A DNA stretch of 64,000 nucleotides from Longibacter salinarum (lineage in GTDB: Bacteria; Bacteroidota; Rhodothermia; Rhodothermales; Salinibacteraceae), in assembly GCF_002554795.1 (NCBI RefSeq), contig NZ_PDEQ01000002.1:682001-746000 (forward strand), written 5' to 3'. Numbering within the stretch: the stretch's first letter is position 1; each line of letters starts with the position of its first letter. The notes beneath the pieces were generated by a model that saw nothing but the letters and a program-made list of their open reading frames with translations, had not been told where the DNA came from and searched no databases. Positions 24,608 through 32,827 of the stretch are shown here, piece by piece. Position numbers and translations under genes: made by a program.

Positions 24608-25417
24608 ATGCAGATTATCCCCATCATCAACAATAAGGGCGGTGTCGGAAAAACAACGACCACGGTAAACCTGGCGGCCGGGTTGGCGCACCGTGGGAAG
24701 CGCGTCCTCCTGATCGACCTGGACAGCCAGGGATCGGCGTCATTGGCCCTCGGGGTCTCCCATGATCAACTCCAACCATCGGTTGCGGATGTGCTTTTCG
24801 GGAAGCGGACGTTCGCCGAGACGGTACGGAGCACAGACGTAGATGGGCTGGATCTACTCACCGGTTCGCTCGAGCTTGCGAATGCTGATATTCGCCTCAA
24901 GGAGACGCGTCGTCGTGAATGGACGCTTCATCGTATACTCGACCCGATTCGCGAGACGTACGACGTGATTCTCATCGATTGTGCCCCGTCTACCTCGGTG
25001 TTGACAGTGAATGCGCTGGTAGCAGCCGACGCCTTCATTGTACCGGTCCGTCCGACATACCTGGCGCTGGCGGGTGTGGTCGGGCTGGGAGAGGTGGTCA
25101 AGAACGTGAGGGAAGGGGTTGGGGAAGCAGCGCCGGTCCTCGGAATTGTCGTCACACAGGTCGGAGGCGAAAAAGATGGTCATCCGCCGGGAGTGCAGGA
25201 TGAGGTGATTGATGAGTTGCGGACGCACTATGGCGGGAAAGTATTTAACACGCTGTTGCACTACGATCCGTCGTTGGAGCAGGCGCCGGCTCATAGCGAA
25301 GATATATTTGAGTTCGCCCCGAAGTCCCGTGCTGCCAGTGAATATGCGCTTCTTATCGACGAAGTGGAGGAGCGGATTGAGCGATACGGAAATGTGTATG
25401 CCCGCGTGAACCGATAG
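24608..25417 (+). CDS. ParA/Soj-like ATPase 2, without ParB
   Basis: 269 residues from ATG 24608 (MQIIPIINNKGGVGKTTTT). Walker A with signature Lys, VLLIDLDSQGSASLALGV, YDVILIDCAPSTSVLTVNAL and HYGGKVFNTLLHYDPSLEQA show a complete ATPase. By eye more than half its residues match ParA 1, including long identical blocks around each motif and the DQLxPSxADVLFG stretch, so the two arose by duplication or joint transfer. The main differences are in the C-terminal third (EKDGHPPGVQDEV versus REDEQTRAIINEV), a region that in ParA proteins helps contact DNA and partner. No ParB is nearby. Confidence 0.93.
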   Translation: MQIIPIINNKGGVGKTTTTVNLAAGLAHRGKRVLLIDLDSQGSASLALGVSHDQLQPSVADVLFGKRTFAETVRSTDVDGLDLLTGSLELANADIRLKETRRREWTLHRILDPIRETYDVILIDCAPSTSVLTVNALVAADAFIVPVRPTYLALAGVVGLGEVVKNVREGVGEAAPVLGIVVTQVGGEKDGHPPGVQDEVIDELRTHYGGKVFNTLLHYDPSLEQAPAHSEDIFEFAPKSRAASEYALLIDEVEERIERYGNVYARVNR

Positions 25418-25556
25418 CCACATCCCAGGAAGACGGGGCGCTCAATCCACTTTTTCCCGGACGGGACAATGCCACACTCTTTCTCCCAGTGGGAGTGGGG
25501 CGCGCCTCACGATCCATCGAAAAGCCGGAAACCGGAGGGTGGTGCGTTTCATGTAG

Positions 25557-28013
25557 CTAAAACGGGACGTTTTCATCTGTCCGCACGTCAGAGGTCGGTC
25601 GCGTTTTCTGGATTTCTATTCCGTCGGCCGAGAACCCGAATAGGTCCTCCGGGGAGAAAATCAGTCGGAAGTCGGCATCCGAGAAGAACACTTCGAATTT
25701 GCGGCTGAACTGGTCAAGCCGCTTCAGATAGTAGGCGGTGTTCTCGTCGGGCTGATCTGGGTCCCACTCGGTGGCGAGCCTGCAGTTTTTGAACGCCGTG
25801 ACGTTTGGGTCATCTCCGGTGATGTAGTACGAGATGCGATCTCCTTTGCGAATCGTCTGTCCCGTCGCCTGCATCCTCCGTTTCGCGAGTTCGTAGGTGG
25901 CTGCTCGCGGACGGTCACCCTCCTGAACATCTCGTTCGTACTGTTCGATCGTGTCTTTCAGCGTTTCCGTCCGTGCGAAGCTGTAGACGTTCTCCCAGTC
26001 GTGCGCTTCGATGCTCTCACGATATCGAATGTAGAGTTCGTGGAGCCCCTCGACATCCCGCTCCAGCAGGAGTTCGATGGCTTCCCGAACGAAGCGGCGG
26101 CCGAACTTCTCGTTCGATCGAGAGATCAGCGATGAGCCTTTGAATTTAAGGGATCCGTCGTACGTTCGGAGCGCGTAGTTTTTCTTTTTGTACGACAGCA
26201 TTTTCTGAAATCGCCCGTCAAATCCGACGCGTATGCCCTCCGGCATGGCACTCGTCAGATCTCGCGTGAACTGGATTTCGTTGTCCTCGCCGCGAACGTC
26301 GTCCGGTGGCACGAACAGGACGCCATCGGTATCAACTTCGATAACGGTTCCTCCTCGATCTTGAATTTCGGAGATGAGGTCTCTGAGGATCTGTTGGCCG
26401 ATGCGAGCGACCCGATCAGCTTCCTCGAAATCGTTGAAGATCGCCAGGGTAAACCCGAGGTTGCCGTAGAAGGAGTTGATGAGCACCTTGTACGAATTCT
26501 GTCGCGCATCCAGCTCCGATCGGACCTTGTCATCGGCCGCGTCGCGCATGGCCTGTTTGGTTTCGAGACGAAGGTTCGTCAGACGGTCGAGAAGCTGAGG
26601 AAACACCCCGAGTCTGTCTCCCGCAGGCTGGATGTCGTAATTCAGCATGATTGAGGGGTACAGGCTTTCGACGTCAGCGTAGACGACGGGCCCGAGTACG
26701 CCCGTCATGAAAATATCGGTGTAGCCGCCCATCGACTGCGTACCCCATTCGCTACGCGGTAGACTGTGGCGCTTGCGCAGATACTCGCGGACGAAGAGGC
26801 TCTCGATTTTAGATGCCGGTCCACGCCGGGCTGCGCCGCCGTATGTCATCGGCAGCATCTGCGTGAGGTAGAACGTCGATCCGGAGAGGTGCCGTGCGAG
26901 CCGTTCGGTCTCGATCACGTCGTCGAGGGCGTAGTCGAGCAGTCGGTCCCGATCCTCCCGCCAGTATCGGTCGATCTCGTCGCCAGGGATGTAGGTACGG
27001 TCCTCGGGGGCAAACCCGAAATATTTTGCCGCGGTCTTGAGACTGTAGTCCGGGAGATCTCGCTTGAAGACGTCGAACGCCATCACCTGGAAGTAGACAT
27101 CAATGACATGGCGTCCGTGAACGGCCATGGCGGGATAATCCACCGTGCGTTCCGCGAAGCGCATGCTGGATTCGTACGTTCTGGGCGTCGACCCGTCGCG
27201 TCCAATCGCAAAGTCGACTCCATGGCGTTCACACCGCTTGAGGATGTAGTCGAAGTCGAAGGAGAAGCAGTTGTAGCCCTCGATCACGTCCGGGTCGCGT
27301 TCGCGAATGACGTTGACGAGCGTGCAGAGAAGGTCGCGCTCAGCATCGTCGGTGGATGCGTCGAGGTGGAGAACCTTCGTCCAGTCGCGGTTGTCGGACA
27401 GGGCGACGATGATGATTCGATCGTCTGGACGCTTTGCATTCGGGAAACCCTGCTCGGAGTACACCTCGATATCGAGTTGCAGGCGGTGGAGGTCACCCGG
27501 CTTCATCTCGAGGAAGCAGGTTTTCCCCGTTTGCATCATGTATTGCTGCGCCGGAGATCCGACCTGATACAGTTCGTCCGGGCGCCCGTCATCCGTGGTT
27601 GAGCGATGTTCGACCGTGCGGATGGCATTCCAGTAGTCCGCCCACGTGTTGAAGATGACGAGATACCGGTAATGGTTGTCGCCCTCGAGCTCGGTGAACT
27701 TGAACGTGGACCGGTGCCCGCGCAGCAGCGTGATGTCTGAGATGAAGAAAAAGGGGAAGAGGCGATCCTCTTCGGTCGTGATTCGCCGACCGTCCTCAGA
27801 TCGTTGGTATAGTCGGACACGTGCCGGCTCGTCCGATGGGGCGTCCATTAAGGGTTCGATGTCTACGATTCTCGGCGTTGGATCTTTGCCGAAGAGAGCC
27901 GCATCCACGTCCGGATTTGGGTTCGCGTCCTTCGCGGTCGGGGTGGAATCCGTAGACCCGGTACCCGCGTCGGGACGCTGGAATCGGGCGAATACGTCCG
28001 GGCGGGTGAGCAT
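25557..28013 (-). CDS. Family B DNA polymerase with 3'-5' exonuclease
   Basis: 818 residues, the normal length of archaeal/bacterial family-B polymerases without an intein. The proofreading motifs are intact: Exo I QLDIEVYS (Asp181, Glu183), Exo II YNCFSFDFDYI (Asp253) and Exo III YALDD (Tyr361, Asp365). The polymerase motifs are intact too: A ADVESLYPSIML (Asp447), B RQNSYKVLINSFYG (Lys509) and C EVDTDGVL (Asp561, Asp563). Residues 1-50 are disordered. Bacteria rely on family C for replication; this enzyme is probably used in repair or lesion bypass, as Pol II is in E. coli. It stands alone on the minus strand. Family-B genes are patchy in bacteria, so transfer from archaea or viruses is possible. 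Confidence 0.95.
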   Translation of the reverse strand: MLTRPDVFARFQRPDAGTGSTDSTPTAKDANPNPDVDAALFGKDPTPRIVDIEPLMDAPSDEPARVRLYQRSEDGRRITTEEDRLFPFFFISDITLLRGHRSTFKFTELEGDNHYRYLVIFNTWADYWNAIRTVEHRSTTDDGRPDELYQVGSPAQQYMMQTGKTCFLEMKPGDLHRLQLDIEVYSEQGFPNAKRPDDRIIIVALSDNRDWTKVLHLDASTDDAERDLLCTLVNVIRERDPDVIEGYNCFSFDFDYILKRCERHGVDFAIGRDGSTPRTYESSMRFAERTVDYPAMAVHGRHVIDVYFQVMAFDVFKRDLPDYSLKTAAKYFGFAPEDRTYIPGDEIDRYWREDRDRLLDYALDDVIETERLARHLSGSTFYLTQMLPMTYGGAARRGPASKIESLFVREYLRKRHSLPRSEWGTQSMGGYTDIFMTGVLGPVVYADVESLYPSIMLNYDIQPAGDRLGVFPQLLDRLTNLRLETKQAMRDAADDKVRSELDARQNSYKVLINSFYGNLGFTLAIFNDFEEADRVARIGQQILRDLISEIQDRGGTVIEVDTDGVLFVPPDDVRGEDNEIQFTRDLTSAMPEGIRVGFDGRFQKMLSYKKKNYALRTYDGSLKFKGSSLISRSNEKFGRRFVREAIELLLERDVEGLHELYIRYRESIEAHDWENVYSFARTETLKDTIEQYERDVQEGDRPRAATYELAKRRMQATGQTIRKGDRISYYITGDDPNVTAFKNCRLATEWDPDQPDENTAYYLKRLDQFSRKFEVFFSDADFRLIFSPEDLFGFSADGIEIQKTRPTSDVRTDENVPF

Positions 28014-28262
28014 GGTCGAGCGAAACCGGAGGGCGTGAGAGAGTTAGACTGAGGCACCTGGTTAACAGCCGTAGCATTTCTACGAGCGCCTGACCGTGCG
28101 GTGCCATTTGGAATGTGTCGCCGATGGTTCCGCTATGGAATGGCGGTGGCGCGTTCGATCGAGGGGGGGACGGTGGGCACAATTCGCTTCGATCTTCGTG
28201 GATGTATGCCGGTACCTCTTGTTCGTCACGACGCTCCTGCTTTTCGGAAGACTTGATTTTAT

Positions 28263-28916
28263 ATGCCCGTACTTCGTGCCGTTGACGTGGGCCAAAATTT
28301 TGGTTCGTTGCTTCTGTTTCGCCGGATGTCGTTTGAGGTTATCGGTGGCGAAAGTCTGGCGATTACGGGCTCGAACGGTTCGGGAAAGTCTACCCTGCTG
28401 AAAATCCTTTCGGGTGTGATGACACCGAAGGCCGGAGAGGTCGAACTCGTCATTGACGGCCGGACGGTGGACGACATGAAGCGCCCGCTACACGTCGGAC
28501 TCGTCGCACCGTACCTGAGCGTCTACGACAACCTTTCGGCGCGCGAGAATTTAGAGTTTCTGGCGCGGGCTCGGGGGCAGAGCGTCACTGACGGTGCGAG
28601 TGACACCGCCGCGGGTAAGCGCATCGCCTCAGTTTTGCAGCGTGTTGGACTAGAAGGACGCGAGGATGACCTCGTAGGCACGTTTTCTTCTGGAATGAAG
28701 CAGCGTGTGAAGTATGCCGCAGCGATGCTCCCAAGACCGGATGTACTGCTCCTGGATGAGCCGTCGGCCAACCTGGATGTGGAGGGCATTGCCATGGTCG
28801 AGGAGGTCATGGAATGGCAGCTAGAGGCAGATCGCATTCTGATCGTGGCAACGAATGTAGCAGCTGAGGCGGAGGAATGTGACCGCACGCTCAGCGTCGA
28901 ATCGTTTCGTTCCTGA
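28263..28916 (+). CDS. ABC transporter ATP-binding protein, CcmA-like
   Basis: 217 residues forming one nucleotide-binding domain. Walker A is GSNGSGKST, the signature is weak (FSSGMKQR in place of LSGGQ) and Walker B is DVLLLDEPSANLD. After the D-loop the usual switch His is replaced: the sequence is IVATNVAAEAEECD with Asn. The Q-loop region VAPYLSVYDNLSARENL resembles the heme-exporter ATPase CcmA. No permease gene (such as ccmB) is next to it, so its membrane partner is encoded elsewhere. Export of heme or a similar substrate is only a suggestion. Confidence 0.85.
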   Translation: MPVLRAVDVGQNFGSLLLFRRMSFEVIGGESLAITGSNGSGKSTLLKILSGVMTPKAGEVELVIDGRTVDDMKRPLHVGLVAPYLSVYDNLSARENLEFLARARGQSVTDGASDTAAGKRIASVLQRVGLEGREDDLVGTFSSGMKQRVKYAAAMLPRPDVLLLDEPSANLDVEGIAMVEEVMEWQLEADRILIVATNVAAEAEECDRTLSVESFRS

Positions 28917-29092
28917 CACTTCTCCTTGATCGCGGCGATAATACTCTTTTTCGGTTCATCACGGGTGGGCTATGGTATCGATATTTGGCGTGAAGCTGGG
29001 AGGCGATGATGCGGAACGCCGGTCGTAACGAAAACGGCGCAAACAGGCCTCATCGGTTGTCGTTCTATGACAACATTCCTCATTCAACAAGC

Positions 29093-29098
29093 AGGAGG
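29093..29098 (+). promoter_or_regulatory. Canonical ribosome binding site of msrA
   Basis: AGGAGG lies five bases before the msrA ATG. It is worth noting because most starts in this window have no Shine-Dalgarno match. Confidence 0.75.
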
Positions 29099-29103
29099 CT
29101 ATT

Positions 29104-29631
29104 ATGGAAAAGGCAACGTTAGGCGGTGGATGCTTTTGGTGCCTCGAAGCCGTCTACGATAGCGTCGACGGCATTGACAAGGTTGTCAGTGGATACGCCG
29201 GTGGGGACACGCCGAACCCGACATATCGTGCCGTGTGCTCTGGCCGTACCGGCCATGCTGAGGTCGTTCAGATTACGTACGACCCCGAAATCATCTCGTA
29301 TCGTGATCTGGTGGAAATCTTCTTTACGATCCACAACCCAACGACGAAGGACCGGCAGGGGGCAGATGTCGGGCCGCAGTACCGGTCGATCATTCTGTAT
29401 CATGATCAGGAGCAGAAGCAAGTCGCTGAGCTGGTCATCGATGCGCTTGAGGAAGAGAGCGTTTTCTCCGATCCGATCGTGACAGAGCTGGAGCCCCTCG
29501 ATACGTTTTACGAGGCAGAGCAGAAACACCAGGATTACTACCAGCGCAATCCCGGCCTTCCGTACTGCCAGGCGGTCATCGAACCGAAGCTGAGCAAGCT
29601 GCGGAAGAAGCACGCCGCGAAGCTTCAGTAG
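29104..29631 (+). CDS. msrA: Peptide methionine sulfoxide reductase MsrA
   Basis: Repairs oxidised proteins by reducing the S-form of methionine sulfoxide. 175 residues with the catalytic GGGCFWC at 7-13 (Cys10 nucleophile), then SGYAGGDTPNPTY, SGRTGHAEVVQITYDPEIIS, DVGPQYRSIILYHDQEQ and HQDYYQRNPGLPYC, where a resolving Cys sits. There is no fused MsrB domain. The strong ribosome binding site suggests high translation. It ends 17 bases before the converging ComF-like gene. Confidence 0.97.
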   Translation: MEKATLGGGCFWCLEAVYDSVDGIDKVVSGYAGGDTPNPTYRAVCSGRTGHAEVVQITYDPEIISYRDLVEIFFTIHNPTTKDRQGADVGPQYRSIILYHDQEQKQVAELVIDALEEESVFSDPIVTELEPLDTFYEAEQKHQDYYQRNPGLPYCQAVIEPKLSKLRKKHAAKLQ

Positions 29632-29648
29632 GCGAAGGTGTTATTTCC

Positions 29649-30326
29649 TCACGCGCGGGCCAGGCAGAGTGTGGTGATCAGGACGCGGTCCGCGCCGGCC
29701 GCTTTCAGGGTTCGGGCACACGCCATTGCCGTGGAGCCGGTCGTCAACACGTCGTCGACGAGGAGGAGCGTGCCGCCGTCGATGGATTCGGCCACAGAAA
29801 AGGCATCACATACGTTGCGCCAGCGCTCGTCTCGTGAAAGGTTTGTCTGTGATCGGGTTGCGCGATGCCGCGTGAGCGTGTGCGGATCCAACCGTGTCGA
29901 TAACGTGGATGCAACACCTCGAGCGAGCGTTTCGGCCTGGTTGTAGCCGCGTTCGAGAAGGCGAAGTCGGTGGAGTGGGATGGGGACGACCCGGTCTGGT
30001 TCTGGCCAACCGGCGCGTCGGTACGATTGACCGAGAAGACGCCCGAGCTCGACACCGTACTGCGGACGATCGCCGTATTTCAGGGCATGCTGGATGGACT
30101 GGAGCGCTCCCCCCTTATCGAACACCCACATCGCATGCGCACCGGAGGCTGTGCCCCAATCTGGGGGAAGACGATCCAGTCGTGCAGCAACGTTCATTTG
30201 CGGCGCCTGCTCCATACGGCGGAGACATGCCGGGCAGAGTGGGAGCGAGGGACGTTCGGGGCGCCCTGCACAGCCCACGCAGCAGGGCGGGTATAGAAGG
30301 TCGAGGAAGCCACGGAGGAGGTTCAT
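29649..30326 (-). CDS. ComF-like phosphoribosyltransferase-domain protein
   Basis: 225 residues from ATG 30326 (MNLLRGFLDLLYPPCCVGC). A Met seven codons further upstream is also possible. An N-terminal zinc-finger-like part has CCVGC and CPAC. The rest is a type I PRTase fold: ALKYGDRPQYGVELGRLLG, VVPIPLHRLRLLERGYNQAE, and the PRPP-loop LLLVDDVLTTGST. ComF is needed for DNA uptake in competent bacteria, where it works with the ComFA helicase and PriA; homologues are widespread and their general role is unclear. No other competence gene is adjacent. Confidence 0.92.
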   Translation of the reverse strand: MNLLRGFLDLLYPPCCVGCAGRPERPSLPLCPACLRRMEQAPQMNVAARLDRLPPDWGTASGAHAMWVFDKGGALQSIQHALKYGDRPQYGVELGRLLGQSYRRAGWPEPDRVVPIPLHRLRLLERGYNQAETLARGVASTLSTRLDPHTLTRHRATRSQTNLSRDERWRNVCDAFSVAESIDGGTLLLVDDVLTTGSTAMACARTLKAAGADRVLITTLCLARA

Positions 30327-30647
30327 CTGATTTGCTATCTGCCACATGTGCCCGAATGCATAATACGGATATAAAACAATGTATAAATAATATTAGTTGT
30401 GAGTATATGTTTAGGGTGGCGTAGCATGCTGGCGGTTTCGGAGATAATTCGCACCTGGGGTCTGGTTGTGCAACTCCGTTCTTTTATCTTTTTTGTCTAG
30501 AGCCTCGTCCCGCGCTGCGGGGCCTCACATTTTGTTGTATGCTGATCACTGTTTGCTCGACATCGACCGTCGATGCCGGGCGCCTGCGCGGCTTCTGTTT
30601 TCAGCCACCCGAATTGAAGTTTTTCACTAACTGACGTTTTTGTAGCT
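30327..30647. other. A+T-rich intergenic region
   Basis: 321 bases. The stretch 30355-30425 is the most A+T-rich DNA in this area and probably carries the promoter of the ComF-like gene. No repeat or RNA is seen. Confidence 0.35.
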
Positions 30648-30887
30648 ATGGCCGACCGGGAGCGACGCGGAATGTTGATCAAGAACACGGGCACGGAATC
30701 TGTTACCGTGGTTATGGACACCCGTACCATCGACATTGGGGCGGGAGAAGAGACCTTCATCACACCAGAAGAGGTCCGTGATGATGCGCTGCGCGAGGCG
30801 CTACAGGTACGCACGATCTCGATCGTGCGGCCGGCCACGAAGCAAGAAGACCTTACGCTGCGGGAGCAACTCGGAGCGGAGGAGTAG
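30648..30887 (+). CDS. Small unknown protein
   Basis: 79 residues, soluble, acidic. The order of elements is a short beta part (RRGMLIKNTGTESVTVVMDT then TIDIGAGEETFI), a helix (TPEEVRDDALREAL) and a strand (RTISIV). I do not recognise a family. The clean pattern of hydrophobic strands followed by an amphipathic helix suggests a real folded protein, and the ATG is followed by a long gene on the same strand after 76 bases, so it may be co-transcribed with the mannosyltransferase. Confidence 0.6.
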   Translation: MADRERRGMLIKNTGTESVTVVMDTRTIDIGAGEETFITPEEVRDDALREALQVRTISIVRPATKQEDLTLREQLGAEE

Positions 30888-30963
30888 CCGGATCGCACGG
30901 ACCGGATGGTCCGCTGTGTCTTTGTGCTGATAACGTCTCTCGTGGATCTGCAACGCCCTTCGT

Positions 30964-32106
30964 ATGGACATTTTTGCGCTCGAGCCGTGGTACGGCGGGT
31001 CGCACCGTAACTTTCTCGACGGTCTTGTCGAACACTCCAGTCATACGATCCGCACGATCACGATGCCGGGCCGCTTCTGGCGCTGGCGCATGGAAGGCGG
31101 AGGCGTTACCCTTGCGCGGAAGGCACGGGAAGCGGTTGATGAGGTCGGCGTCCCCGACTTGCTCTTCGTCAACGACATGGTCAACGTCCCGGCCTTCCTG
31201 TCGCTGACTCGCGACGTGTTTGCTGACGTTCCGGTTGCGCTGTACTTCCACGAAAACCAGCTCACGTATCCGCTGCCGCCGGATCGCTCCCGGGACCGGG
31301 CCTATTCGATCACGAACTACCTTTCGGCCCTCGCCGCGGACCGCGTCTTCTTCAACACAGCTTTTCACCGGGACGAATTTCTAGAGGCGCTCCCGGTCCT
31401 GCTCCGCAACTTTCCGGACTTCACCAATCTGCACACGGTGCGGGAGATTCGGGAGAAAAGCGAAGTCCTTCACCTCGGTGTCGATTTAGCAGCCCACGAC
31501 GAGTACGACTCTGAGCGCGTCGTTCGTACGGGTGGACAGGGAGAGCCGCCCGTCGTGCTGTGGAATCAGCGCTGGGAGTACGACAAGAATCCGAAGGCGT
31601 TTTTCCGCGCGATGAACCGGCTGGATGACGCGGGATGTGACTTCCGACTGATTCTGGCAGGAAAAGCGTTCCGTGAGCAGCCCGAAGAGTTTGAGCAGGC
31701 GTTCGAGCGATACGCCGAGCGGATCCTGCACTACGGCTACGCAGAAGATTTTAGCGAGTACAGTCGCCTCCTACACCGAGCGGACATTGTCGTCTCTACG
31801 GCACTCCACGAGTTTTTCGGCGTCGCGATCATGGAAGCCATCTACTGCGGGTGTCATCCGCTGCTACCGGATCGCCTCAGCTACCCCGAACTCGTGCCGG
31901 AAACGCATCATCGTCCGCTGCTCCATGCGCCGGTCCTGTACGAGGACGAAGATCATCTCTTTGCAGTGCTTCGCTCGATTCTCGATGGAAACGAACGTAC
32001 GCTTCCCCCGGCTACGCTCCGCAAGATCCCACAGCCCTACGACTGGGACACGCACGTAGCAGACTACGACGCGGCCTTCGAGGCGATGACTAGGTCAACG
32101 GGTTGA
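30964..32106 (+). CDS. tRNA-queuosine alpha-mannosyltransferase (QTMAN, DUF3524)
   Basis: 380 residues of a GT-B glycosyltransferase. The N-terminal DUF3524 half begins IFALEPWYGGSHRNFLDGL and shows PGRFWRWRMEGG, PDLLFVNDMVN and YFHENQLTYPL, all typical of the GTDC1/QTMAN family. The second half is a GT4-type domain: VVLWNQRWEYDKNP, LILAGKAF and VVSTALHEFFGVAIMEAIYCG with the sugar-nucleotide Glu. QTMAN adds mannose to queuosine in tRNA-Asp in animals and has bacterial homologues. No queuosine synthesis genes are in view. Assignment rests on the distinctive N-terminal signatures. Confidence 0.88.
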   Translation: MDIFALEPWYGGSHRNFLDGLVEHSSHTIRTITMPGRFWRWRMEGGGVTLARKAREAVDEVGVPDLLFVNDMVNVPAFLSLTRDVFADVPVALYFHENQLTYPLPPDRSRDRAYSITNYLSALAADRVFFNTAFHRDEFLEALPVLLRNFPDFTNLHTVREIREKSEVLHLGVDLAAHDEYDSERVVRTGGQGEPPVVLWNQRWEYDKNPKAFFRAMNRLDDAGCDFRLILAGKAFREQPEEFEQAFERYAERILHYGYAEDFSEYSRLLHRADIVVSTALHEFFGVAIMEAIYCGCHPLLPDRLSYPELVPETHHRPLLHAPVLYEDEDHLFAVLRSILDGNERTLPPATLRKIPQPYDWDTHVADYDAAFEAMTRSTG

Positions 32107-32112
32107 CGGGTC

Positions 32113-32250
32113 GAGGTGTGGAAGTGTGGACGTGTGGAAGTGTGAACGTAGGTATGTTTGATAAACGACCACCGTCGCACGGCCGTGCGACGGTGGTGGC
32201 TCGCCTTGAGCCTTACACGTTGAACCCTGAACCTTGAACCCTGAACCTTA
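32113..32250. repeat. Composite intergenic repeat element 1
   Basis: Three parts in order: a run of gtgtgga/agtgtg units (32113-32156), a 30-bp perfect palindrome (32168-32197, half-site accaccgtcgcacgg), and tandem heptamers of the form tgaaccc/tgaacct (32220-32250). It lies between two converging genes. The same three-part order occurs at 42973-43130. Confidence 0.8.
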
Positions 32251-32256
32251 TCCGTT

Positions 32257-32715
32257 TCAGTTGTTTCTGGCGCGGACGAGTTCGAAGCAGGTCGCCGGGT
32301 CCGGGTCGCCGTTCACGACGTATGATCGGACGGAGCCGTCCTCGTCCGCCATCACGACAATCGCGTCGGCGTTTGGGTCGTAGGTCTGCATCTTCCGTGT
32401 CGCCCACACGGTCAGAACCTCGTCGTCTGAAGGTTCGCTGGACCAGCCCCCGGCCGAGTCCGGTCGGTAGAGCAGTTTACGGGTGTCGAACGGATGGTCG
32501 AGTCCGGACGACGTCATCGGATCACCCTCGGCAATCACCACAGCCCCGATGCCGTAGCGCTTGAAACCGTAGTACGATGCCGCCGCAACGTCCATCCAGT
32601 GGTCGACCAGGAAGTCGTGGTGCTCGTCCTCCTTCGGGGTGCCGGTCAGCGCGTCGTCCGGCTGCTCGATGGTGATAAAGTGTCCGTTTTCGTCGATCAG
32701 CGTCGTGGACGGCAT
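32257..32715 (-). CDS. Unknown acidic soluble protein
   Basis: 152 residues, strongly acidic. No signal, membrane helix or known motif. It contains HHDFLVDHWMDVAAASYYGF, YGIGAVVIAEGDPMTSSG and ADAIVVMADEDGSVRSYVV, which read as alternating helices and strands of one alpha/beta domain. It starts opposite the response regulator (divergent) and converges on the mannosyltransferase. I cannot name a family. Confidence 0.7.
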   Translation of the reverse strand: MPSTTLIDENGHFITIEQPDDALTGTPKEDEHHDFLVDHWMDVAAASYYGFKRYGIGAVVIAEGDPMTSSGLDHPFDTRKLLYRPDSAGGWSSEPSDDEVLTVWATRKMQTYDPNADAIVVMADEDGSVRSYVVNGDPDPATCFELVRARNN

Positions 32716-32827
32716 AAGCGTCGGGCGGGGCGCAAGAAATCAGTGACGGTGATTGGGATTAGCAAAACGCGACGGGCGCAGGGAGAGGTTTCCACCGAAG
32801 CGAAACGTTTTGGGTTGGCGATTACGC

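Noticed and set aside
19592-25417. Chromosome or plasmid partition (ParABS) locus near an origin
   Set aside because: There is no parB, parS-like repeat, dnaA, gidA or plasmid replication gene; the partner proteins do not look like ParB.
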